A DNA stretch of 7,156 bases from Deltaproteobacteria bacterium (lineage in GTDB: Bacteria; Desulfobacterota; DSM-4660; Desulfatiglandales; Desulfatiglandaceae), in contig QMLZ01000143.1 of NCBI GenBank assembly GCA_003646995.1, positions 1 to 7,156 of the forward strand, in the 5' to 3' direction. Under the pieces are notes generated by a model. It ran no database searches. It was not told where the DNA came from and was given only the letters and a program-made list of their open reading frames with translations. Position 1 is the stretch's first letter, and each line of letters opens with the position of its first letter. Position numbers and translations under genes: made by a program. This document shows positions 1-6,559 of the stretch, piece after piece.

Positions 1-1
1 C

Positions 2-1489
2 GAATATCTCTTTCTGACAGCGCCGGATGGCGAGCATTATGCTGTGCAAGGGCGTCAAAGTGCATACGACCCACCTCCCCTTTTCCCCATAGCCAATAGG
101 CCGACGACCAAGGCCGAGATACTGGAAAAAGACTGGGTCCGCTCTGTGGTTATTGATGATGTGAGAGAATTATTTCCGGTTATGAAGACCGATCCGGGCT
201 GGTACACGCTGCAAGTAAAGATACCATTTGCGCGGTACAAGCAGTCAACGCAAAGCAATGTCATGGGCCTTGTGGCATTCACTGACGATCCGGAGAACTG
301 GAATGGAACCGTTGATTCTCAAGAGATACAAATATACATTGCGCCCTCTTCTGGTGCGCAGCTAAACGTGAAGGTGGTGAACCGGAACGTATGGCCGCCT
401 GAGCCGGTAGAGCAGGCGTTGGTGAGGGTATTCAGGCAAGTAGATATTGTTGATGGATATAGTGATGAGGATATATGGAACAACTTGATTCCTGTGTTGG
501 AGGGTAAAACTGATAGTGAAGGATGGGCGTTTTGGGATGTGGGTTCGGCGTGCAAAGACAAGGATGCCTATTTGGCAATGTCCTATTATAATGGTTCGTA
601 TGGCAAGGTAGATTTTGAAGAAGATGACCCCGGATGGGCTCCAGGATGCCAGGCCAAGCTGGAAAGAACCATATTCTTTGGCGAGGCCGTGGTATCCAAT
701 GAATTCTGTATACTCGGGTTAAATAGTGTATGGATCAGGGCCAAGGCCCGTATCTTGAGTGGTAATGTGGGGGTGGTGGATGCCAGCGAAGGGCCATGCC
801 TCATGGGAGGTGTGGAGGTATTCATTGGCCCTAAGGTTTGGATGGAAGATGGCGTGCAGGTGTTCGGTGATAGCGTCAAGATCAAGAGGAAGGCCTCTGT
901 GTTTGATGTGTTTTACAATGAGCTTGTTAACAAAGGAACCATCAGGGGCGAGGAGCAAACTCCCCTTGACCTGCCGCTGGAGGTGTATTTGCCGGATTTC
1001 CCGGACATCCAACCAGGGATCGATCCTGTAAAGGTGTTTTCAGGGCAAACTCGTACCCTTGCTGAAGGCCATTATGGAGCGGTTCGAGTGAGACCTAAAG
1101 GTAAACTTGTGCTGGAAGGAGGTGAATATCATTTTGAGAAGTTGAGGTTGGATCCAAAGGCCTCTGTGGTATGCCTTGCTCCCACAGAGATCAGGATCGA
1201 GGGGCGGCTGTTGACATGGCCAAAGGCATACATAGGTCCTGCTGCTGATTCTGAAATTACAGCTAAAGACATTGTGATTTTAGTCGGTGGGATAAACGGA
1301 AGAAATGGCAACCTTAGAGAAAATCCCAAGGCCGTGACCATTGGGATTGCAAACAACATAAAGGCAAACATCTATGCTCCCAATGGCACTCTCTGGATCT
1401 GCGGCGTAACCCACGCAGAGGGGAGTTTCATTGGGAGGGATGTGATAATTGGGGTGATGGTTACGATGTCGATAGACTCTGCTTTTTGA
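2..1489 (+). CDS. 5'-truncated extracytoplasmic beta-rich / beta-helix protein, function unknown
   Basis: The frame is open from base 2 to the TGA at 1487-1489 (495 codons). A GTG at 44 could be read as a start, but the 14 codons before it (EYLFLTAPDGEHYA) look like normal beta-domain coding sequence and no signal peptide follows the GTG, so the true start is very probably upstream of the window. Counting from the GTG as residue 1: residues 30-100 form an Ig-like stretch (GWYTLQVKIP, then VAFTDDP and QEIQIYIAPS). Residues 105-185 resemble a carboxypeptidase-regulatory-like sandwich (ALVRVFRQVDI, then KTDSEGWAFWDVG). From about 226 to the end, short strands recur with Gly, Asn and Val turns: SVWIRAKARILSGNVGVVDA, YGAVRVRPKGKLVLEGGEYHF, IYAPNGTLWICG, FIGRDVIIG. 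This is the style of DUF7305-like or polymer-forming beta-helix domains on surface and pilus-associated proteins. Such proteins are usually exported; the export signal would lie in the missing N-terminus. It ends 32 bp before a small secreted-protein gene. The exact family and function are not recognised. Confidence 0.75.
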   Translation, partial: EYLFLTAPDGEHYAVQGRQSAYDPPPLFPIANRPTTKAEILEKDWVRSVVIDDVRELFPVMKTDPGWYTLQVKIPFARYKQSTQSNVMGLVAFTDDPENWNGTVDSQEIQIYIAPSSGAQLNVKVVNRNVWPPEPVEQALVRVFRQVDIVDGYSDEDIWNNLIPVLEGKTDSEGWAFWDVGSACKDKDAYLAMSYYNGSYGKVDFEEDDPGWAPGCQAKLERTIFFGEAVVSNEFCILGLNSVWIRAKARILSGNVGVVDASEGPCLMGGVEVFIGPKVWMEDGVQVFGDSVKIKRKASVFDVFYNELVNKGTIRGEEQTPLDLPLEVYLPDFPDIQPGIDPVKVFSGQTRTLAEGHYGAVRVRPKGKLVLEGGEYHFEKLRLDPKASVVCLAPTEIRIEGRLLTWPKAYIGPAADSEITAKDIVILVGGINGRNGNLRENPKAVTIGIANNIKANIYAPNGTLWICGVTHAEGSFIGRDVIIGVMVTMSIDSAF

Positions 1490-1506
1490 TATGGCGGTAA
1501 CTCAAG

Positions 1507-1514
1507 AAAGGAGG
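1507..1514 (+). promoter_or_regulatory. strong Shine-Dalgarno for the gene at 1522
   Basis: AAAGGAGG lies 7 nt before the ATG at 1522, close to ideal spacing and complementarity to the 16S anti-SD. It fixes the start of the small secreted protein and is the only strong ribosome binding site in the window, suggesting that this product is made in quantity. Confidence 0.85.
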
Positions 1515-1521
1515 AAATGAC

Positions 1522-1947
1522 ATGAATTCGAGACGGAAGATGACAGCAAAATTGCTTTTGTTATTAGCGGCAATATCACTCTTTGCATCGCCTGCACTTG
1601 CCGGAAGAGAACCTCCCAGCGAAGGCACTATTGGAGGTCCAGAGCTGTGGTGTGTAATAGTGGTAGATTGTAACAGTGGTTATGCGACAGCTAGATTTAA
1701 GCGAGTTGTGAATTGTCAGGTGCAGACACAAGGCCTAGCAATTCCCAGCCAAAACTGCCCGACCAGCGAAGCAGACGCCTTGTGGCAAACCCTTGAGGTA
1801 AAGCTGTTTGACATAAATGATAATCCCTCTACCATGACCCCAATAATTACAAAGGTGAAAAATTATAGAGAAGATAATTATAATATAGGTGGGACATCGG
1901 TTCACACAGTATCATTTGATGCTCAAGTCAAATTTTGGAGCCATTGA
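1522..1947 (+). CDS. small secreted protein with signal peptide and four cysteines, function unknown
   Basis: This 141-residue protein starts at ATG 1522 behind a near-perfect AAAGGAGG. Residues 1-27 form a classic Sec signal peptide: positive n-region (MNSRRKMTAK), hydrophobic core (LLLLLAAISLF) and an AxA-type site ending SPALA before Gly28. There is no cysteine at the cleavage point, so it is not a lipoprotein. The mature part (about 114 residues) has Cys44, Cys50, Cys65 and Cys79, which could form two disulfides after export. The C-terminal half alternates polar and hydrophobic residues (LEVKLFDIND, HTVSFDAQVKFW), suggesting a beta-rich domain ending in an aromatic tail. It follows the beta-helix gene by 32 bp and is probably cotranscribed, so it may be a partner or subunit of that surface protein. 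Around 1850-1890 the coding sequence is unusually A/T-rich. No named family is recognised; the export prediction is firm, the role is not. Confidence 0.85.
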   Translation: MNSRRKMTAKLLLLLAAISLFASPALAGREPPSEGTIGGPELWCVIVVDCNSGYATARFKRVVNCQVQTQGLAIPSQNCPTSEADALWQTLEVKLFDINDNPSTMTPIITKVKNYREDNYNIGGTSVHTVSFDAQVKFWSH

Positions 1948-2049
1948 GGTATTCCATTCCGTCGAGAAAGTTAAGACCTTTTGCACGGAAATGACCATAG
2001 TGGAAGCATACTAGCCTCAACCTCATTGTTTAGTTGTCCGGGCTTAAGA

Positions 2050-2073
2050 CAAGCTTTTCGATATACGAGCTTG
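2050..2073. repeat. imperfect inverted repeat / small hairpin
   Basis: CAAGCT (2050-2055) and AGCTTG (2068-2073) are exact reverse complements. After a TTT bulge on the left arm, C2059-G2067 and G2060-C2066 can pair further around an ATATA loop. It is not followed by a T-run, so it is not a canonical terminator. It could be a protein-binding operator or an RNA hairpin, or chance. Confidence 0.35.
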
Positions 2074-2146
2074 AGACTAGGAGCCAGAATGTCTGCTGAC
2101 GTTTTTCGGGTGTCTAGGGAAGTTGAAGCTTCTAACCTTGATGGTG

Positions 2147-2176
2147 TTGTTTTTAGAAACCAGAAATTTTTATAAT
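2147..2176 (+). promoter_or_regulatory. candidate sigma70-type promoter for the sensor phosphatase operon
   Basis: A perfect TATAAT at 2171-2176 is preceded by TTGTTT at 2147-2152 with an 18-bp spacer. The -35 box keeps the TTG core but not ACA. The region between is A/T-rich. Transcription would begin near 2183, giving a leader of about 60 nt before the ATG at 2245. It sits in the only sizeable intergenic gap, upstream of three closely spaced genes, which supports it. Not verified experimentally. Confidence 0.55.
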
Positions 2177-2244
2177 CTTGTATTTTCGCCGCCTAAGGAA
2201 GAAGTTCACAATCGAGTTGGCCTATAAATTGGCATTAAGTAGCG

Positions 2245-4875
2245 ATGAGAATTAACAAACAAAGTGTCTCATGGTTGGCGTTCCTTGCTATCTTGTTTCT
2301 TTGCTGTAGTGCCTTTGCACTCTATTCAGTCAACATGCTTAAATGGATAGAGCTACCAGATAGGGGGTTCATTTTTCGTGCAGCCACCGGCATACATATT
2401 ATTGGCGATATTAACGAAACTGGCAAAAAGGCGGGCCTTAGGAAGGGCGATGTGATACTGAAAATTAATGGTAAGAGTTATGAGACATTCGCAGAATTTT
2501 GCAAAAATTGGAACCACACCTTAGGGAGCACGAACCGTTATCTAATCGAAAGGGGTGGTCACCAATTACAGGTTTCTGTTGAAAATGTACCCATTGGAGC
2601 TGCCCGTGTCTTTGGGTCTAGCGGCATCCCTTTCTTTGTTGGCTTGATTTATGTCCTAGTTGGTTCTCTTGTTTTCCTAATGAAGCCTCACCGAGGCAGG
2701 AGTTGGGTCTTTTTTGGTTTTACAGTGACTTCGGGCTTGGTCTTTTGCTTCTTCTTGGAGTCTGGCCCGATTTATCCTCCCTGGCTAGATGCTGTAATGA
2801 TATTCGGCTTATGTTTCTTGCCGGCTACTATAATCCATCTGATATTATACTTTCCTGAAAAGCAGTATGTAGTTCATAAATGGCCGACTGTTTCATTTTG
2901 TGGCTACGTTCTTTCAACAATTTTATTTGCCTGTGTGATAAGCTCAACAGCCTCACTTGCTGACATGCCAGAGCTTCTTCGAAGGATAGTAGTTCTTTAC
3001 ATTGCATTGAGCGTGGTTATATACGTAGGTGGACTTTTTCTTACTTTATACAGGACTGATTCTCATATGGCACGGCTTCGGGCCAAAATGATTTTACTTG
3101 GATTTGGGGTTAGCGCAATTCTCCCTGCATCGGATTTTCTTTTGAACGAATTGTTCGGCGTGTATATAATACCTCAACTGGTCTATTATCCAGCATTTTT
3201 TGTAGCACTGCCTGTTTTTATCGGCTACTCCATTGTTAAACACGATCTTTTTGAGATTGATGATGTCATAAAGCGCACCTATGGATACGTGCTTGCAACT
3301 GGAGGAATAGCTGTGGCCTACGGCCTTGTGGTAGGCCTTTTTAAGGAAGTTTTTGGAAAATCAGAAATCACAAGGTCTAATTTATTTCCGATAGCATTTG
3401 CTCTAGGGGCTGTCTCAATCTTCAACCCACTTCGGAACAGAATGCAGAGACTTATAGACGAAGTTTTCTATCGTCTCGAATATGATTATAAGGCGACAGT
3501 TGAGAAGATTAGCGAAGCTATGCGGTCTTTTCTTAATGTGGAGGAAATTGGCAAGCGCATAGTGGATTTGGCTACGCGAGTCCTCTTCGTCGATTATGCC
3601 GGCGTTCTGATTTTCAATGAACATACTGGGATGTATGAATATTTGGCAGTTGGTGGGACACGAGAGAGGTTACACGACATTGATAGTAAGAAGGAAATGA
3701 TGTCGGCACAAAATCAAGAAAACGCGATTTACCAGAACGTGGAGCTCATATCACAGGCTAATAGAGAAGTAAAAGAAGAAGGTAGATCTCATGAGGGAAA
3801 TATTGAAATTCCTAAAAGCCGAGAACCATTGGCTGAAGCAGATCCCCTGATTCAAAAAATGAAAAAGAGAAAAAAAGAAATAACTGTTTATGGCATTGAA
3901 GAGGACCCATTCTTTGAAGACCAAAAGGAGGCCAGCATGAGGTCCATCAGTAGGATGGATGCTACACTTCTTGTTCCGCTAATTTATGAGGAAGATCTTA
4001 TTGGCTTGATAGCTCTAGGGGAGAAGAAATCAGGAAAGTTTTATTTTGGCGAAGATATAGCGTTACTTAAAACGCTTGCTAACCAGGCTGCAGTAGCTAT
4101 TGAGAATGCGAAACTTTTCCAGGAGAACTTGGAAAAACAACGAATGGAAGAAGAACTTAACATAGCTCGCAATCTCCAGATGAGCATGCTACCGAAGGAA
4201 GCTCCGAAGGTAGAGGGGCTTACTATCACAGCTCATTCGAGTCCAGCCAGGGAAGTTGGCGGCGACTTCTTTGACTTTATTGAAATGGGTGATGAACAGG
4301 TGGGTCTTGTGATCGGAGATGTTACTGGAAAAAGCGTGTCTGGGGCTTTAGTCATGGCTGCATCGCGAAGTGTTTTTAGGATGCTATCAGAAGAGCAACT
4401 CAGCGTTGGTGAGATTATGATGCGAGCTAATCGCAGAATTAAGAAAGATGTCACTGGAGGCATGTTTGTAGCGCTTTTGTATGCTGTCCTGGACGGAGAA
4501 AGGAAGACTCTGAGGCTTTGTAGCGCAGGCCAAACCCAGCCAGTTCACTTTTCGACTGAAGAACAAGACGCTTACCTAATTCAGACAGAAGGAGACACGT
4601 TTCCTCTTGGAATTCTTGAGGAAGCCATCTATCAGGAAACGCAAATTCAGTTGCAACCTGGAGATAAGCTGGTTTTCTATACTGATGGAATAGTCGAGGC
4701 AATGAACGAGAGAGAAGAAATGTTTGGATTTGAGAGGCTCTTGGATTGCATTCGGAGTTGTAAAGATAGATCAGCTGACGAAACCCTCAGCACTATTATC
4801 CAGGAGGTTAACAGCTTTGCCGGAAAGGCCTCTCAGCATGATGATATAACATTAATTATCGTGGGCGTACGGTGA
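2245..4875 (+). CDS. membrane sensor protein phosphatase: PDZ, membrane block, GAF-like, SpoIIE/RsbU-type PP2C
   Basis: This 876-residue protein starts at ATG 2245; an in-frame TAA at 2236-2238 excludes anything earlier, although no good Shine-Dalgarno precedes it. Residues 9-29 form a membrane segment. Residues 40-115 form a PDZ-like domain (GLRKGDVILKING). Residues 127-367 contain about eight hydrophobic segments, followed by the conserved juxtamembrane motif NPLRNRMQRLIDEVFYRLEYD-like at 394-414, known from ComP-like and other multi-pass sensors. Residues 420-622 are GAF-like with a charged insertion at about 476-550. A linker coiled coil (627-648, ending ARNLQMSMLP) leads into the PP2C domain, whose metal-binding acidic residues are present: D674 in VGGDFFDF, D692 in GDVTGK, D814 in YTDG, D866/D867 in QHDD. 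The family dephosphorylates serine or threonine on anti-sigma antagonists of the SpoIIAA/RsbV type. The AGH motif usual before the last acidic site reads AGQ (Q763). It is probably the first gene of an operon with lnt. The fold and activity are well supported; signal and substrate are unknown. Confidence 0.9.
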   Translation: MRINKQSVSWLAFLAILFLCCSAFALYSVNMLKWIELPDRGFIFRAATGIHIIGDINETGKKAGLRKGDVILKINGKSYETFAEFCKNWNHTLGSTNRYLIERGGHQLQVSVENVPIGAARVFGSSGIPFFVGLIYVLVGSLVFLMKPHRGRSWVFFGFTVTSGLVFCFFLESGPIYPPWLDAVMIFGLCFLPATIIHLILYFPEKQYVVHKWPTVSFCGYVLSTILFACVISSTASLADMPELLRRIVVLYIALSVVIYVGGLFLTLYRTDSHMARLRAKMILLGFGVSAILPASDFLLNELFGVYIIPQLVYYPAFFVALPVFIGYSIVKHDLFEIDDVIKRTYGYVLATGGIAVAYGLVVGLFKEVFGKSEITRSNLFPIAFALGAVSIFNPLRNRMQRLIDEVFYRLEYDYKATVEKISEAMRSFLNVEEIGKRIVDLATRVLFVDYAGVLIFNEHTGMYEYLAVGGTRERLHDIDSKKEMMSAQNQENAIYQNVELISQANREVKEEGRSHEGNIEIPKSREPLAEADPLIQKMKKRKKEITVYGIEEDPFFEDQKEASMRSISRMDATLLVPLIYEEDLIGLIALGEKKSGKFYFGEDIALLKTLANQAAVAIENAKLFQENLEKQRMEEELNIARNLQMSMLPKEAPKVEGLTITAHSSPAREVGGDFFDFIEMGDEQVGLVIGDVTGKSVSGALVMAASRSVFRMLSEEQLSVGEIMMRANRRIKKDVTGGMFVALLYAVLDGERKTLRLCSAGQTQPVHFSTEEQDAYLIQTEGDTFPLGILEEAIYQETQIQLQPGDKLVFYTDGIVEAMNEREEMFGFERLLDCIRSCKDRSADETLSTIIQEVNSFAGKASQHDDITLIIVGVR

Positions 4876-4906
4876 GGCTTGTGATCCATTTTCGACCTTT
4901 AAGCAG

Positions 4907-6520
4907 GTGTCTTTGATAGATCCAGGAAAAAAGTTAAGGGGTATTTTCTGGATAGTATGTATGCCAGCATTGTCTGGTGCTCTTCTCATTCTATCGTTTC
5001 CCAAATATGATTTTCACTTGCTTGCGTGGGTAGCCTTGGCGCCGCTTTTACTCTCAATCTTAACAATGCCAGGAAAGTCTAGCTTTTTTCAGGGCTATGT
5101 ATGTGGTCTAGTGTTTTTTCCAGGGGTTTTTGCTTGGATCTTTGAGGTGCCAGGCTACAAACTGATTCATCATATTATCCTGGACTTATACCTTTCTCTT
5201 TACTTTGGTCTATTTGGATTGATTTTAGGCATTAGTTTAAATCGATGGAGAACCGGTTGGGCTCTTATACTAGCCCCTTTTTTTTGGGTTCTTACTGAGT
5301 ATATCAGAGCCCATGTTTTGTTTCTCTCCTTTCCTTGGAACTTTTTAGCCCACTCTCAGTACCAGAATACTTCCCTGATTCAGTTCGCAGAGTTTACAGG
5401 GGCATATGGGGTTAGCTTTTTCTTAGTGGGAGTCAATTCATGCGTTGCATTGGCTACCATCTGGATTTTTGGCCTGCGCAGTTATGAGCGCGGAGCGAGG
5501 GTAGGGGGGTTGGTATCCACAGGTTCCTTGATTAGTGCCATAGTGGTGTGGGGATTGTGCTCAGTAGCTGCATATAGCTATGGTGGGTTAATATCATCGC
5601 GAGAGTTAGTTCAGGAACCAGTCAAAATTTCTGTGCTTCAAGGAAATATTGACCGTGAAAAGAAAATGCACCCCATGAAATATGCCAGTTTTATTATGGA
5701 TGTATATTCACGACTTAGTTTGGAAGCTTCAAAAGACAAGGCAGATCTCATTGTATGGCCCGAGGCATCAACTCCTGGGTATGTTTTGAAAAATCTTACG
5801 CTCATGAAATATCTTGCAACTATAATTAGGAAGGCTGATTCCTATTTTGTGATAGGGAGTTCAGAATATCCCAAGTTTGTGAGAAAGCAGTATGGAATGG
5901 GAGATATTGGTAACACTGCACTCTTCTTCTCACCAAAGGGCAGCGTTCTTGGTCAGTACCTAAAAATCCGTTTAGTTCCATTTGGTGAGACAATTCCTAT
6001 GGAAGGAGTAATTCCCTGGCCAGAGTTTATCGTACCCGAGGGAAAGAAGAAGTTTGAAGTCCCTGGCAGAGACTTCACCTTGTTTGAGGTAAAAGGGAAG
6101 AAGTTCGGAACAGTGATTTGCTGGGAAATCATATTTCCAGGACTTATTCGCCAATTTGTTAGGAAAGGAGCGAACTTTATCGTCAATATAACCAACGAGG
6201 GATGGTTTGGGCTGGACACAGGGCCTCACCAAATGCTGGCGATATCCGTCTTCAGAGCTATTGAAAACAGAGTGTTTGTCGCCAAAGCTGGCAATGTTGG
6301 CGTTTCGGGATTTATTGATCCACTAGGGAGAATTGTTGGAAGAGTGACGGCGGGCGGAAAAGATGTGTGCGTAAGGGGGTATCTAACAGGTAGAGTCGCT
6401 GGATACAGGGGAGGCGAAACATTCTATACAGCCTATGGAGACGTTTTTGCTTATCTATGTATTGCGGTAACATTGGTTGCTGTTTTTATGAGCTTCTTCG
6501 GGAAGAAAACTAGGCCTTGA
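4907..6520 (+). CDS. lnt: apolipoprotein N-acyltransferase
   Basis: Lnt transfers an acyl chain from phospholipid to the N-terminal cysteine amine of diacylated apolipoproteins, the last step of lipoprotein maturation, at the periplasmic face of the inner membrane. The 537-residue length is close to the usual 500-550. Hydrophobic segments at about 14-30, 34-54, 62-80, 88-110, 118-134, 160-185 and 205-228 form the membrane part. A nitrilase-fold domain follows from about 239 (KISVLQGNID), and a last membrane helix lies at 511-530. The catalytic triad is visible as E286 (VWPEAS), K353 (YLKIRLVPFGE) and C405 (GTVICWEI), with spacings of 67 and 52 against 68 and 52 in E. coli (E267, K335, C387). 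E361 in PFGE and E407 match the other active-site glutamates, and NITNEGWFG and RAIENR are also conserved. The residue after the catalytic Cys is Trp rather than Tyr. The GTG start has only a weak ribosome site; TTG at 4913 is an alternative. It lies 31 bp after the phosphatase gene, probably in the same operon. Confidence 0.95.
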   Translation: MSLIDPGKKLRGIFWIVCMPALSGALLILSFPKYDFHLLAWVALAPLLLSILTMPGKSSFFQGYVCGLVFFPGVFAWIFEVPGYKLIHHIILDLYLSLYFGLFGLILGISLNRWRTGWALILAPFFWVLTEYIRAHVLFLSFPWNFLAHSQYQNTSLIQFAEFTGAYGVSFFLVGVNSCVALATIWIFGLRSYERGARVGGLVSTGSLISAIVVWGLCSVAAYSYGGLISSRELVQEPVKISVLQGNIDREKKMHPMKYASFIMDVYSRLSLEASKDKADLIVWPEASTPGYVLKNLTLMKYLATIIRKADSYFVIGSSEYPKFVRKQYGMGDIGNTALFFSPKGSVLGQYLKIRLVPFGETIPMEGVIPWPEFIVPEGKKKFEVPGRDFTLFEVKGKKFGTVICWEIIFPGLIRQFVRKGANFIVNITNEGWFGLDTGPHQMLAISVFRAIENRVFVAKAGNVGVSGFIDPLGRIVGRVTAGGKDVCVRGYLTGRVAGYRGGETFYTAYGDVFAYLCIAVTLVAVFMSFFGKKTRP

Positions 6521-6559
6521 GAATTTCTCACTAAGTAATGGAGTTACGGTACCGGAGCC

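Larger units (their letters stand above)
1948..2244. other. 297-bp intergenic region between two transcription units
   Basis: This gap separates the secreted-protein gene from the sensor phosphatase. It contains the inverted repeat at 2050-2073, an 8-bp palindrome GAAGCTTC near 2125-2132, and a promoter candidate at 2147-2176. Immediately before the next gene is a short direct repeat (TTGGCCT and TTGGCAT, 12 bp apart, 2217-2235). A TTG-started frame at 1981-2175 is probably not a gene. No GC-rich stem followed by a solid T-run is visible, so I cannot place a terminator for the upstream unit. Confidence 0.6.

Noticed and set aside
719..1012. Antisense frames of up to about 100 codons opposite the beta-helix gene and elsewhere
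   Set aside because: They lie opposite well-supported coding sequence, lack ribosome sites and domains, and read as shadows of the sense genes.
1517..1525. Three-codon mini-frame ATG ACA TGA overlapping the ATG at 1522
   Set aside because: Its ATG is only 2 nt from the Shine-Dalgarno, too close to be used, and the 1522 start has ideal spacing and a signal peptide.
1879..1884. TATAAT inside the secreted-protein gene
   Set aside because: There is no -35-like element at the right distance, and it lies within an A/T-rich coding stretch.
2041..2058. Possible terminator after the secreted-protein gene
   Set aside because: The stem is only about 5 bp including a G-T wobble and the T-run is four bases, too weak to call as a terminator.
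2125..2132. Palindrome GAAGCTTC as an operator
   Set aside because: An 8-bp palindrome is expected by chance at this scale, and no second copy is seen near the promoter.
1981..2175. TTG-started frame of 64 codons in the intergenic gap
   Set aside because: It has a rare start, no ribosome binding site and no recognisable domain, and its stop codon falls inside the TATAAT promoter box; it is most likely chance.
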